64,000 nt of DNA from Oscheius dolichura (GCA_932521035.1 OW051492.1:8184001-8248000); one strand, 5' to 3'. Positions 1-10,299 are shown, counted from the stretch's first letter. A program made the numbers and translations. The notes: generated by a model not told the origin, from the sequence alone.

Positions 1-3000
1 GAGATTCGGCAGACGAACGATGAGCAGCTGGCCAAGAGAGCCATTAGAGCCTTTGACGAGACACTGGAACTGTATCTGCCGGTTCTAATGTCTCAGGCGA
101 AGATATACTTCGATAAGGGATATTATTCCAAAGTGGAGGAGATGTTCAGGTGGGAAGATATGGCATGGAGGGATTCCGGGGAGGAGGAGGAAGTTCGCGG
201 CAGGCAGACGGGGGTTTAGTCACTTTGTTGTCCCCCTTGGGCCATCCGTCCTTTTGTGACTCTTCCCTGACTAAATTCCTCCTACAATTCTATTACAAAG
301 TCCAGAGATTCATATCGACTTTGTCATGAGCCGAAAGGAGCCCACTGCGGCCGAGGGGTTCGGGATTCTTGGCACCTTACCAGCGAAATAAGGGAACAGT
401 AGAAAAAAACTCGTCTTATCGTCATCGGCCCTCACATCGCGATTCTGGGGGTAGCCGTTGATCTGCTGGCTGCCATGCCAACAAGAATTTGGTCAGAAAA
501 GGGCCAGAATCTGCCGGGAAAGGCCAGGGCCATGGCCAGATCCTCCTTTGGTGGGGGAGATGTCAAAATTCGAAGACACAGCGACTTTTGGAAGGTGTTC
601 GAATGCGAGATGACAATTACAACTACAGTAATCCTCGAGAAAGAGAAGAAAAGTACAAGAAATAAACAAAAACAGAGACAAGAAAAGATATCTATTTGCG
701 CTTCATTGAAAAACAGCGACAATACATGAACACTCTTCTGTCGGCTATTCCCCTACTGGCGACAGGAGCGGCTGCGGGGATTAACGGCCTCCGGGAAGTA
801 CTTCAAGTCGTCCTCCGATCGAAAGCTGCGAGCCGTGCTGACCCGGGAGGTGGTCCTCTTCGGCGGGGTGCAGAGGCACTGGGCCGTCTTGACGTCGGCA
901 GTCTGCTCCGCGCAGGGGCTACGAATGCTCAGAGCCGTCTGGACATCCGGCTCGGGCTGGTCGAAGTTGTAGCTGCTGAGAGACGGCAGCATGCTCAGTT
1001 CGGCCAAACTGTCGCGGCAAAAGTCGCGAATCACCTGCCGGCCGAGGGAATTCGAAGTGGACATCTCGGCGCCGAGGGGACAGCAGGCGTCGCTGCCGCT
1101 GCCGACGCATCTCTCCGTGAAGGTCACCTCGACCCGCGTCAAATCCTCCACAGTCACGGTGCCGCGGACATTCTTGTTCAGGGTCTGGACATTCGGGGCC
1201 CGAGGCGGCGGCAGCTCTCGCTCATACCCACCCAGGTAGATATTGCTGGGGATCTGCTCCGTGTCGACGAGGGAGATGTTCGAAGCCGTCGGGGCGCTGT
1301 CCTCCATCTGGTAGCGGGAGACGGCGGCATATGGATTCGGGAGATTCCTGGCCTGCCGCGGGGCCGGATAGGACGAGGCCAGCCGGCTGGTGCCATCGGC
1401 ATTCACATAGCAGTAGGACGAGTTGGTGGGGGTGAGTCCCGTCGAATTGGCCTTGTCGTAGCTGTAGGCGTAGTCGCTGTTGCGCAGGACCGGCGGATAG
1501 TAGGCATAGTCGCTGTTGCAGAGCGAGGGGGTGCCGGACGAGGCAGCCGGCGGCGGCGGGCCGTAGGCGTAGTCGCTGTTCTTCAGGGTCAAGTCCGTCC
1601 CCGACGAGCATGCAGTGCTGCCGGCAGGCGGCAGCTCCGGCAGCTTTCTCAGCTCCTCACGCGACTCCACCGTATGCAGCCGTTTGTTCACGGTCCTGAA
1701 ATTACAACAATTTAAAAAAGTTTTGAAAAGGGGCGGGGTGGCGCCGTTCTACTTGCAATGTTTGATGGTATTCGATACAGCAGATCGCGGGCTACCTTGT
1801 GAGATGGTTTGACAACAGGATTGGCCGTATAAGATGGAACAAGACGTGATTTTAGCCTCACAGTGGTTGAATGTGGCCAAAAATGGTAGAAAACGCCGTC
1901 CAGCGCCGGTGCCTATGGCTCAAACCCGGCCCCGAATATACCACAATGTAGCCTTTGATCTGCAGGCTAGGATACGAGTAGAAATCCTAGCCAGGATGGA
2001 TGGCGCGCACGCCATTTCTAGTCTGCCCGTTCGGGCGGTCTGGCTGTGGCCGATGGCCAATTTCAGCCGGATTTTTGTTTAAAAAAAATCGCTTTTGCTC
2101 CATTTTCTCGAATTATGGCCTTCCCGGTCGTTCCCGGGCCAAAATGCAAGATAGATTGGCGGAATGAGCCAAAAAGACGGGGCCAAAGATTTCCTTCAAA
2201 AGAAAGGCCCAACCTGGCATCGCGTTCTTTCGTCGAGGAGATGGACGGGAAGGCCTGCAACTCGGCAACGGAGTCGGCTGTGCGGACAGTGCCCTTGGCC
2301 TGGTCTCCGTTCTTCATCATCTGGTCGTAGGCGGTGAAGGAGCGGCTCGGCGCGGGGCTCGTCGGTCCAAATTCCGAGTTGGACGGCGTCACGATGTCAA
2401 AAGCCACCGGCAACTTCATAATATCCTCCACGGAGGCAGCCATACGCAGTGGCAGGTGCGTATCCTTCGTGGCGTAGCGAGTACCCGACGGTACTGACGG
2501 ACTCTTATCAGAACGCTGAAAACGGGTGGCCGTTAGCGGCGAAAGCAGCAGTCGACCGACCTTACTCATGGCGACCGTTCAATAGCAGAACAGACACTGT
2601 CTGCCGCTGGAAGCGACATTTTTTGTGGGAATACACGAATTGACCAAATAAAACATGCCTTCTTTTAATCCTTATCCTAAAAATACAGGAGGAACGAATG
2701 GAAGACAAAGGGAAGCCTTCCAAAATGTGAAATCTTCGAGAAATCTCCATCAAGGGAGGCGGCCGCGCCTCTGCTACTTTGTGTTGCGCCTCCTCCTTTC
2801 CATCTAAAAATTGAACGTGACGAAACGTACAAAAATTCGAGAAATCATTTTTTTTATAGAGTATCTGCTGAATTTTGTGGAGAGCACGATACTTGGAAAT
2901 TGAATGTTGCTCATACTCTCTTCATGCAGGATCACAAATTCGATAAGGCAGCTTCTTTCTACGAACCGATAATTAGTAAACAATTTGAGAATGTAAGTTT

Positions 3001-3748
3001 CCAATAGGAAATGGAGTAAAAAAAGGAAATCGTTCAATTCAGATAATGAGAGTTCCTGCAATAATTGTGGCTAATCTCTGCGTCTGCTACATTATGAGCA
3101 ATCACAACCAAGAGGTAAGGCTTTTTGGACAGTCAAATAGAGAAGATTTTACAACTTATGATCTGAAAATAATAAATTAGAGCAAAGGAAAAGATAAAAA
3201 CAATTTCAGGCAGAAGAATTGATGAGGAAAGTAGAAAGAGAAGAAGAAGAACAAATGAATGAGGATCCAAATCGAAAAGTATATCATATGTGCATTATCA
3301 ACTTGGTTATTGGAACATTATATTGTAGTAAGGTAATAATCTAGCACTTGAACAAGTAAAAAAGAACGTACACTTCTAGAACAACTATGAATTTGGTATT
3401 TCCCGTGTTATCAAAGCAATGGAGCCACAAAATCGAAGACTCGGTCCCGATACCTGGTTTTATGCCAAGAGATGCCTTCTGGCAATTATTGAATCACTTT
3501 CAAAACATCTGATAGTGATTCGAGACAAAGTTATCGAAGATATTGATAAATTCCTGGTTCAATGTGAATGTGAGTAGAATTCGAACAAAAAAAACCAAAG
3601 AAAGTAACATATTTCAGTACATGGAAGAGATATCCCAGTGGTAATTGACGGCCCATTGACGGAGGGAAATGTCGACTCAATCAAAAACACTGTTACATAC
3701 GAGTCTAGACAATTGCGAGCTTTGTTACATGAAGTTATTGGATGGTGA
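1..3748 (+). CDS. dyf-1: IFT70/TTC30 intraflagellar transport protein (DYF-1), 3' part
   Basis: TPR-repeat subunit of the IFT-B complex, needed for building sensory cilia. The 5' end lies outside the window. Exons that keep frame: 1-149, 2860-2992, 3043-3114, 3210-3332, 3380-3569, 3618-3748 (265 residues here). Recognised from known family text such as LPVLMSQAKIYFD, DTWKLNVAHTLFMQ, YEPIISKQFEN, VPAIIVANLCVCYIM, CIINLVIGTLYCSK, DTWFYAKRCLLAIIE and the C-terminal KNTVTYESRQLRALLHEVIGW block, which ends about where the family ends. AATAAA overlaps the stop region at 3749-3754. Odd points: intron 150-2859 is 2.7 kb while the others are 41-95 nt; it holds another gene on the opposite strand. The first exon uses GC-rich codons and the rest AT-rich ones. 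Confidence 0.97.
753..2569 (-). CDS. Unrecognised 432-residue protein with two kinds of short repeated motif, nested in a dyf-1 intron
   Basis: Two exons on the minus strand, 2569-2214 and 1695-753, joined by a GT..AG intron; lengths 356 and 943 add to 433 codons in frame. I do not recognise the family. No signal peptide or membrane span is visible, so it is probably cytoplasmic or nuclear and largely disordered. Two motifs recur. One is S-x-x-[ED]-[LI]-x-x-[LF]-P, five times: SVEDIMKLP, SVAELQAFP, SREELRKLP, SLAELSMLP, SEDDLKYFP. The other is NSDYAY, three times with a fourth relaxed copy (NSSYCY), each followed by Pro or Tyr. The gene lies wholly within the first intron seen of dyf-1, antisense to it. 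Codons are GC-rich, as in unc-13. No AATAAA was seen downstream. Confidence 0.65.
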
Positions 3749-3754
3749 ATAAAG

Positions 3755-4076
3755 ATTTTGTGGCTGCATTGTTTGGTACATGCAAATGACACAACTTTGC
3801 ATTGTCAAATGCATCGCCTTTCTTCTGATCCATGTTTTGGTGGTTGTAAGCCGAACTTCTCGAAGTCACGAGACAATGTAAGAGATATATAACTCGTAAT
3901 GTGAAGCGTAGCGTTAGAAAAAATGCAACAATTTCACAACAGCGCACTCTGTCGAGCTTCATTGATGCTACAATTGCCCACTCTTTTATCTTTTATTTCT
4001 GGTGTTGTAGTTCCTTGTGTTTTTGTTTGCTCTAAAAAAGTATACATACTCTACACTATGTTTTTTTATAGAAATA
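3755..4076. other. Intergenic spacer between dyf-1 and the BTB gene
   Basis: About 320 bases with no supported ORF. The only signal is a pyrimidine-rich acceptor (TTTTTTTATAG) ending at 4071, five bases before the BTB ATG. It fits an SL1 trans-splice site for the downstream gene. Confidence 0.6.
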
Positions 4077-4964
4077 ATGGAGTCAGAACAAGAGCCTAAG
4101 GAAATACTAGCAGATTCGACAGATACACAAGTTTTGCCTCCTATCAAATACGGTGAACCAGAACCCGCTGATGTTATTCTGGTAGTCGAAGGGCAGGAAT
4201 ATCATGTGCAAAAAATGGTATCGCTTTTTCTTCTTTTTTTAAATTGTTTGTTGTAGGTTCTCGCTGGTCGTTCAACATATTTCAAAGCTTTATTTTATGG
4301 TGGCTTCAAAGAGGTTTGTTTCAATCATTGATTGATTCATTTTACAATGATACTTAGAAGGATGAAGGTAGAATCGAAATAAGAGATGTTGGTGCTTCGC
4401 CTTTCGGAAGACTAATGGATTTTATATATCGCGGAGAGATTTCAGATGAATATCCAACGTTCACACAATTTGTGTATGTGGTTCGACTTTTTCCCAATGT
4501 TATTTATCACATTCTCAGACGAACATAGGCTGTGGTGAATTGAAAACGGAGCATAGAGCGGTTGATGATAAGAAAGAGTTTATCAAAAGTAAGACACTGG
4601 TTATACGTAATAATTACCCCATTTCATAGATTTTTGGAAAGCCAGTAGTGAAGTGTTGCAATTAGCTGATCGCTTCGATATAAAAGTGGTTTTCGAAAAA
4701 TATTTTACAAGATTGTTGGCATGCTTTACCTGCACTACTGCAAACTGCTTCGTTTGTGTCACCATGCATATTTTCGCTTTAGCTAACGTCCTGGTTATTG
4801 ATTTCCTAAAACATGTAAATTTAACAATTTTGTTTAAATATACATTTTAGAAGAAACATGATATCACCTTTATCAAGGAATGGCTTAGATTTGCTGAAGA
4901 AGCAAAGATAAGTGAAAGTGATAGCTTCAAAGCTGTTGCCAGGGCGTTCAGATCGTTAGGATAG
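4077..4964 (+). CDS. BTB/POZ domain protein, 226 residues
   Basis: Exons 4077-4217, 4257-4313, 4358-4471, 4519-4588, 4630-4814, 4851-4964 give 227 codons including stop; the first intron is 39 nt. The BTB fold starts near residue 30: ADVILVVEGQEYHVQKM, then VLAGRSTYFKALFYGGFKE, IEIRDVGASPFGRLMDFIYRGEI, and the helical VLQLADRFDIKVVFEKYF segment. BTB domains dimerise, and many nematode ones act as Cullin-3 adaptors; here there is no MATH, Kelch or zinc-finger partner, only a short C-terminal helical tail. A stretch near residue 150 is unusually Cys/Thr-rich (ACFTCTTANCFVCV). The ATG lies five bases after a good acceptor, suggesting trans-splicing. AATAAA at 5010-5015. AT-rich codons, as in dyf-1 exons 2-6. 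Confidence 0.9.
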
Positions 4965-4978
4965 GATACATTATCACC

Positions 4979-5325
4979 TTGTCACTATATTTGTTCAGTT
5001 TTGTTATCCAATAAATACACATATTTCAGAAGTTGATCGTAATAATGGCTACATAAAAACAAGTGAAACATGTGCAAATGCGCAAAAAACTGCATGCAAA
5101 ACTGTCGGGTTGGACCTCTAGACGGCCAAGTTGCCCCATCGACCACTTATTTATCCTTTATATAAAAAAAAGCTAATTTCAATATTTGTCTTTTTGGTCA
5201 TTTGCGTGCACTACAGTAACCCTCCACGTGGAAATCGACAATGAATATGGGTCTTTGTCACTTTATTTCTTCAATTTTGTTATCCAATAAATACGCATAC
5301 TTCAGAAATCTGATCGTCTTGATAT
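4979..5325 (+). repeat. Duplicated BTB-gene 3' UTR/poly(A) segment
   Basis: About 65 bases around 4979-5045, containing TTGTTATCCAATAAATAC and then CTGATCGT-like sequence, recur with small changes at about 5258-5325. Both copies contain the AATAAA signal (5010 and about 5286). This looks like a local tandem duplication that added a second potential polyadenylation site. No gene lies between 4965 and 5579 otherwise. Confidence 0.7.
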
Positions 5326-5579
5326 AGTGATATAGCGCCACCTTTTTTCTTGATTTTATGATGGCCCATAGGGTGAAAAACTCCGAAAAAAAACGATGGA
5401 TTATGCCCCCAGAGTGTGCCATCCAATGACTTCTTGCCCTAGCTGAGGATTTTCAAGGCATAGAATTTTTTCCAAAAAAAAAGCTAAATGCAAGCAATGT
5501 AAAACCCAAAAATGGCATTCAATGAAAAAAGAATAAGAACAACAATGCCCAGCCAGTATTCTTCATTCGAGTGTATCAT

Positions 5580-6378
5580 TCAGACAGCGCGGTTCATGCT
5601 CAGCTCAATGTACTGCGACTCGAGCACCGCGGATCTCTTCTTCGGCAGTTCAGTCGTTCTCGGCGGCTGCTGCTTCTTCTGCACCTGGGCCTCGTCGCAG
5701 TTGAAGACGCGTTTCAGGAGCCAGCAGGCATCTTCCGTCGCGGCCTTGGCAAAGCTGCTGCTCTTGCCGGCCTTCCGCAGCTCGGCGGCAACATTCTCCT
5801 GGGAGCCAAAAGGGCGGGCCGTGTTGGTGCCGGTGTCGAGGAGGAGGGCATCCTCACAGCCGAGATCGTCCACCCCGGCGCGGCCGACATTCTTCGGCTC
5901 GACGAGGACAGCACTGCCGGGCAGGTCGATGACTGTATCGTAGGCACTGAAGGCCGGACTGGCACGGACGAGGAGGCTGAAGGCTAGCTGCTGCTTCGTC
6001 TCGATGTGGGTAGTCAGCCAGCGGTGGGCCAGCTCCGGCGACTCGGGAAGAATGCGCACATAGCCACGCAGCTCCTGGCCGACGGTGAGGCGGACCGAGT
6101 CGATGATGGTCTCCAGCTGGACGACGGATCGCGGGCCGACGCGAACCCAGCTGTGGCGCGGAGTGACGGCCTTGTTGTCCTTGTTGAGCAGCGGCTTCAA
6201 GACCAATTTGACGAGGAGCTCCTCCTGGAAGAGGGGATTCCTCAAGACCAGACGGCGCTTGACGCGGCCCTTCGCGTCGCCGGGAATCAGCATCTCGGAC
6301 GGGGTGGTGTTGGTACTGAAAGACAACCAAAATTAGCAACAAAGTATCAGAAGTATCCTACGCGAGGATAGCAGCCAT
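5580..6378 (-). CDS. 250-residue protein with a possible MSP/PapD-like N-terminal domain
   Basis: Exon 1 is 17 nt (6378-6362, MAAILA) and exon 2 is 6315-5580; together they give 251 codons. The first ~125 residues run as a beta-rich stretch: EMLIPGD, RRLVLRNPLFQEELLVKL, then a SWVRVGPRSVVQLETII strand. This resembles the order of strands in Major Sperm Protein domains (strand, N-P turn, strand, then the V-x-P-x-x-x-V block). MSP-domain proteins are cytoskeletal or docking proteins. The similarity is only by eye. The C-terminal half (Ser/Ala/Lys-rich) matches nothing I know. The very short first exon is chosen because it supplies an ATG in phase; the next in-frame ATG is at 6291. GC-rich codons. 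Confidence 0.58.
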
Positions 6379-6916
6379 CTTGGGGAAGAGCTAGTCGATC
6401 GAATGACTGAAGAATGGCTGTCGGCCCGACGGTGGTTTTGACCCAGGATTAGGTGGAGATTGGACAGGAAAAAGATTAGGGAAATGAACCGAGATTTTAC
6501 CTGGAAAGAGATGGTGGCAAGGAGGAGGACGGCCGCCACTTGGCCCCTCCTCCTCCTGGAAGCCGAGACTTTATCCCAGTGAAATAAGGAAGATTTGCGT
6601 GGTATCCACGGAGAAGATAGAATAGAATTTCCCAGGGTTTTCTCCTGGATGCCTCCCTGTCATCGCGACCTCTCTTGTGGTCGGGCCTGCTTTGTCCCAT
6701 CCTCTACCCAACTGTGCCTACCCTCGATTCTGCCTTCGTCATGGAGGCCGTACGAGCTGAATTGGCAGGGTCTCTCGACTGCCCAGCTGGGAAATGTTCC
6801 TTTTTCTCTATTGAAAGCACCCAGTTGTTTTATGAGATATGGGAAAGTACGAAACCTCCTTTTTTCTGAAATCTCTGGGGTTACAGTATCCCTGGTCGGC
6901 CATCTACTACTGCGAG
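6379..6916. other. Spacer without a supported gene
   Basis: Open frames here are short and overlap on both strands without splice support. One copy of the dispersed TACAGTA motif is present near 6890 (GGTTACAGTATCCC). Confidence 0.4.
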
Positions 6917-7276
6917 ATGGCGACGAAGAGACTCATCCTGGTTGCGAGGCCACAGATGCTGGCCCACACTAAGTACAAACAATACATCTGTGTATGTCTA
7001 CTTATTATTTGTCTGTATGATCCGTTTCAGGTTGAACTGTTCATCTGTCCAATTGGTAATTTCCCAAATTTGGTGGAAATCCTGGCTTATTTGGCCTATG
7101 AACCGGAAACTTGTGGTGGATGCATCCCCGGGACATATCCCGTCTATAACTCTTACTTATTCTCGCTGCTGGAGGATATTCCAATTGATCAGTATCCTCC
7201 AATTTTAGAGAAGTACATTACTGATCTGGATGCCTATATTGTTCTGGACAATCAAGGGAAGACCAGGGCAGACTGA
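6917..7276 (+). CDS. Possible small protein of 106 residues, unrecognised
   Basis: Exons 6917-6991 and 7031-7276 around a 39-nt GTATGT..TTTCAG intron keep one frame; the same intron length occurs in the BTB gene. The product begins MATKRLILVARPQM and has a C-x-x-C (ETCGGCIPG) followed by an acidic, hydrophobic C-terminus. I cannot name it. The frame also reads through the intron, so splicing is inferred. No poly(A) signal was seen soon after the stop, and the ATG has no clear acceptor before it. It could be the last exons of a longer gene. Confidence 0.35.
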   Translation: MATKRLILVARPQMLAHTKYKQYICVCLLIICLYDPFQVELFICPIGNFPNLVEILAYLAYEPETCGGCIPGTYPVYNSYLFSLLEDIPIDQYPPILEKYITDLDAYIVLDNQGKTRAD

Positions 7277-7633
7277 TGAATTATTGAGAATTGTATGGCA
7301 GAGATGCAGAATAACGGCTTCTTTTCGTGTATAACCAAGCGGTTCTCATTCTGTACCGATTATTCCTCACTAGACAGCCCCTCCCTCGCCTAATCAATAG
7401 GGCCACCGCTTTCTGTCTCCCTCCTTTCATTATCCCTATCTATCCCAAGGGTTAGATGCCCCAGATGAAGTTGGATCTCATCTCTATCACCGAGCAGCTT
7501 CCTCTCAGCGTTCTGCCGTCTTTTATCAACAGGATAGGCCCTCTCCTTCGGAAAAACGCGCCAGCCAAAATCGGTGGCAGCTAAAAAAGGAAGAAGGCAA
7601 AGGGAAAAATGATCAAATTGTTTTCACAGAATG
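7277..7633. other. Spacer without a supported gene
   Basis: Nothing recognised; separates the small + gene from the convergent, minus-strand paralogue pair. Confidence 0.4.
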
Positions 7634-7660
7634 TTTATTCAAGTTATAGCGATATATATG

Positions 7661-8308
7661 CTACTTGGTGCCGGAGGAGCCTTCGCGTTCGGAAGATGAC
7701 GACTCGACGGTGTCGTCGAGGGGCAGTTCTCCGGTCATTTTCCACCGCGCCTCGGCCAACATCTCCGCGACACTCTTCCGTCTGCTCTTGTCCACGGCTG
7801 GCCGGCTCGGGGCTGCCGTCTCCTCGTATTCTGTCTCCTCCGTCTTATTCGGCTTCTTCATCGGCTGCTTCGCCTTCTGCTCCTTCTTGTCCTCGTCCTC
7901 CTTCTTCACATCCGGATGATCCACCGCTCCGTCCATCTTTCTCGTGTCCACCGCCGGCAGCGTCTCCTGGTAGGCCTCTTCCGGGTTCACGGCCGTCTTC
8001 CTCTTTGTGTGCTTCTCTACCGTCCGCTTCCTCTGTTTCCCCTTTGTCCGTTTCTTTGTCTCGTCCTTCTGCTTCTGTTTCACCGCTTTCTCCGGCCCAT
8101 CCACCGCGTCCACTGGCTTCGGATCTTTTTTCTTCTTCTTGGCGGGAAGCGTTGCGGGCTTCTTCGTCCCGTCCACCTTCTCCTTCGACGGCACTCCTTC
8201 TCCCGAGATCTTGTCCTTCGCCTCATCCGGCTTTTCCTTCAAAACCTTTCCTCCAGTCTCCGGTTGGTGCGCTTTTCGGTGGACAAACATTGCTTTGATG
8301 TAATCCAT
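7661..8308 (-). CDS. Lys/Glu-rich 215-residue protein, downstream member of a tandem pair
   Basis: Single-exon ORF. It starts MDYIKAMFVHRK and is then almost entirely Lys, Glu, Asp, Pro and Thr, with no membrane span and no known domain. The C-terminus has a less biased block (APSRPAVDKSRRKSVAEML) and a Ser/Glu tail. The same start and end blocks occur in the neighbour at 8563-9699, so the two are paralogues. An AG acceptor lies eight bases before the ATG (AG at 8318-8317), fitting trans-splicing. AATAAA (minus) at 7639-7634. The basic, repetitive composition would suit a nuclear, sperm or cytoskeletal protein, but that is a guess. Confidence 0.75.
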   Translation of the reverse strand: MDYIKAMFVHRKAHQPETGGKVLKEKPDEAKDKISGEGVPSKEKVDGTKKPATLPAKKKKKDPKPVDAVDGPEKAVKQKQKDETKKRTKGKQRKRTVEKHTKRKTAVNPEEAYQETLPAVDTRKMDGAVDHPDVKKEDEDKKEQKAKQPMKKPNKTEETEYEETAAPSRPAVDKSRRKSVAEMLAEARWKMTGELPLDDTVESSSSEREGSSGTK

Positions 8309-8562
8309 AGCCGGCGCTGGTGGAGATCAAAGTGGAAATGGAGTTGAGAGAGATTTTTGAGATTATCCGTGAAAACTTGTAGACACAAGAGGATTGCGGT
8401 ATTCTACAGGGCAGGGAGATGGGTGCGGTGGACGAGACGGAGACGAAGGAGGAGGACGGGATAAACGAATGGGAGGAGAAGGAAAAAGAGGGAGGAACGA
8501 TGAATTTTATTAGATTTGTTTGCTGTATTGATATCATCTATTAGATTGATCTTCTTTCTCTA

Positions 8563-9699
8563 TCAGGATTTCTCCTGAATGTTGTCCGAGGAGGATGCCG
8601 AGGCGGACTTGCCCTCGAGCCGGCCCAGCTTTGCCCGATCTTCTACCAGTCGGGCGGCCGCCGACATCTTGTCTTTCTTGCCGACGACCACCGCCGGCCT
8701 GCTCGGAGTCGCGATCTCTTCAAAGTCCGTGGTGGCATCTTCCGTGTCCGTGAATTTCTTCTTCTTCGGGAATTTCGCCTTTTTCAGTTCACGTCCAACC
8801 GAGGGTGCGTCCTTGAAATTGGCCTCCCTGCTCTTGGCCTCCTTGCTCTTGGCCTCCTCCTCCTCCTTTCGTCTCTCAGCCGCCCTCGCCTCCTTATACC
8901 GCTTGATTTCCTTCTCCTGCTCAGCCATGAATTTCACATCATCCTCCGACTCGTCTATCGTACAAGATGGATTGTTCCGCCTTTCCCACTCGCGGGTATA
9001 TTCTCTTCCAAGAAGAGGCGGCTTCGACTTCTCAATTGACTTCGTTGCATTATCCCCGGGTATTCTATAGAGGCTTTGCTCGTCGGCCATGACCGTCGGC
9101 TTGTTCCATTCGACCGAAGTTGTGTTTATCACGTAGACACTGCCGACGATCTTCTCCTCCCGCTGCTCCTTCTTCTCGATCATCTCCTCCCGCGCCTCCT
9201 TCTCCCTCCTCTCGGCCGCTTTCTCCTGCTTCTCCTTTGCCCTTCTATCGGCCTCCTCTTCCCTTGGCTCCTTCATCTCCATCTCGTCCACCGCATTTGT
9301 CGATCTGCCCAGTTCTTTCTTCAGTATCTTCGGCCTCCCATCCGACGTCTTCTTCTCCAATATCTTGGAAATAGCCGGCTTCTCGTCTCGCTCTTCGGTG
9401 CCCGTCGACGAGGTGCTGCTCATGGCTTTTTGACGACTCTTCCGGCGCTTTACGACCTTCTCTTGCCTTTTGCGCGGTTTCTTGAACGGATCCATCTTGT
9501 GATCCGAATTGTGACACGAGACCTCCTGTCGGACAAGAGTCGACTTCTCCTGCTTCGGCACGGCGGCAGAGGGAGACGACTTGAGCGGCACCTTGCCGGG
9601 CAGACTTGGATTCGACTTCATCGGCTTCGGCGGCTGCTTCTGTTCCTGTTGTTGTTGTTGCGGCTTTCGGTGGACAAAAAGAGCCTTGAAAAATTCCAT
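8563..9699 (-). CDS. Lys/Glu/Arg-rich 378-residue protein, upstream member of a tandem pair
   Basis: Single-exon ORF. It starts MEFFKALFVHRK, like its neighbour, followed by a poly-Gln patch, a basic region, a long charged helix (residues about 125-185, rich in EKREK) and a second charged helix (about 255-295). Near the C-terminus is TPSRPAVVVGKKDKMSAAARL, matching the neighbour's APSRPAV block, then a Ser-rich tail. No catalytic or membrane features. The sequence before both ATGs is conserved (AGATCAAAGTG then AAATGGAG on the + strand), including an AG acceptor eight or nine bases upstream. Spacing of 254 bases to the next ATG would allow an operon, but separate promoters are equally possible. 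AATAAA (minus) at 8511-8506. Confidence 0.77.
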   Translation of the reverse strand: MEFFKALFVHRKPQQQQQEQKQPPKPMKSNPSLPGKVPLKSSPSAAVPKQEKSTLVRQEVSCHNSDHKMDPFKKPRKRQEKVVKRRKSRQKAMSSTSSTGTEERDEKPAISKILEKKTSDGRPKILKKELGRSTNAVDEMEMKEPREEEADRRAKEKQEKAAERREKEAREEMIEKKEQREEKIVGSVYVINTTSVEWNKPTVMADEQSLYRIPGDNATKSIEKSKPPLLGREYTREWERRNNPSCTIDESEDDVKFMAEQEKEIKRYKEARAAERRKEEEEAKSKEAKSREANFKDAPSVGRELKKAKFPKKKKFTDTEDATTDFEEIATPSRPAVVVGKKDKMSAAARLVEDRAKLGRLEGKSASASSSDNIQEKS

Positions 9700-9870
9700 G
9701 ACTGACCCTGACAGAAGATCAAAGTGTAAATGGAGCAGGCAGAGAATTAGCAGCCTTGTAAAGACCTATTGGATTAAACGTGTCAGAAGAAGACGATGAC
9801 GGGATTCTCTGAAATGGATAGCGTGAATCCCCCAAAGTGTGTGTTTCCCATGGAGCAAATCCTCTATGAT

Positions 9871-9968
9871 TGCCTCCCTCTCTGGGGAAGCGATTCCAAA
9901 ATTTCTTCTAAACCTCTATTTTCATAGGGTCGGAAGGTATTAGTACCTCAAACTTGGGTAATTAAACC
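9871..9968 (-). ncRNA. sls-1: SL1 spliced-leader RNA gene, copy 1 (subfamily A)
   Basis: Donates the 5' leader exon in mRNA trans-splicing. Read on the minus strand it begins GGTTTAATTACCC and has the full 22-nt SL1 leader, then the GAG|GTA donor. A GGTA-CTAA-TACC hairpin, a CTAT-GAAA-ATAG hairpin, the Sm site AAATTTTGGAA and a 3' stem-loop (GCTTCCCC..GAGGGAGGC) follow in the order known for nematode SL1 RNA. This copy has TCGC in place of CAGC just after the Sm site. Confidence 0.96.
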
Positions 9969-10006
9969 GACGACTGGGCTCGGCCGCAGCTGATAAAGAA
10001 CAGGAG

Positions 10007-10014
10007 CTGCCGAG
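10007..10014 (-). promoter_or_regulatory. PSE core of SL1 copy 1
   Basis: CTCGGCAG on the sense strand at -46 to -39. Identical sequence and position in all ten SL1 genes of the window. Confidence 0.8.
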
Positions 10015-10163
10015 TTCAACAAGTGGCCGCTTTCTTCCTCCGATCCCTGCCCACCCGGTCGTCTGTCTGTCTCTGGTGGGAAATCCTCCGCCATTCGAAT
10101 TTTTGCCTCCCGACCCTTTTGTCTGGTCCATCCTGCCTATTTCTCCATACGGGCCATTATTGT

Positions 10164-10261
10164 TGCTTCCCTTCTGGGGGAAGCTGTTCCAAAATTTCTT
10201 CTAAACCTCTATTTTCATAGGGTCGGAAGGTATTAGTACCTCAAACTTGGGTAATTAAACC
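10164..10261 (-). ncRNA. sls-1: SL1 spliced-leader RNA gene, copy 2 (subfamily A)
   Basis: Full 22-nt leader, GAG|GTA donor, both internal hairpins, Sm site AAATTTTGGAA and a 3' stem-loop (AGCTTCCCCCAGAAGGGAAGC). The upstream flank is nearly the same as copies 1 and 5. Confidence 0.97.
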
Positions 10262-10299
10262 GACGACTGGGCTCGGCCGCTGCTGATAAGGAACAGGAG

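Noticed and set aside
7609-8347. Long + strand open frames opposite the Lys-rich paralogue
   Set aside because: They are Ser/Pro- or Leu/Arg-rich mirror images of the Lys/Glu codons on the other strand, without splice or start context.
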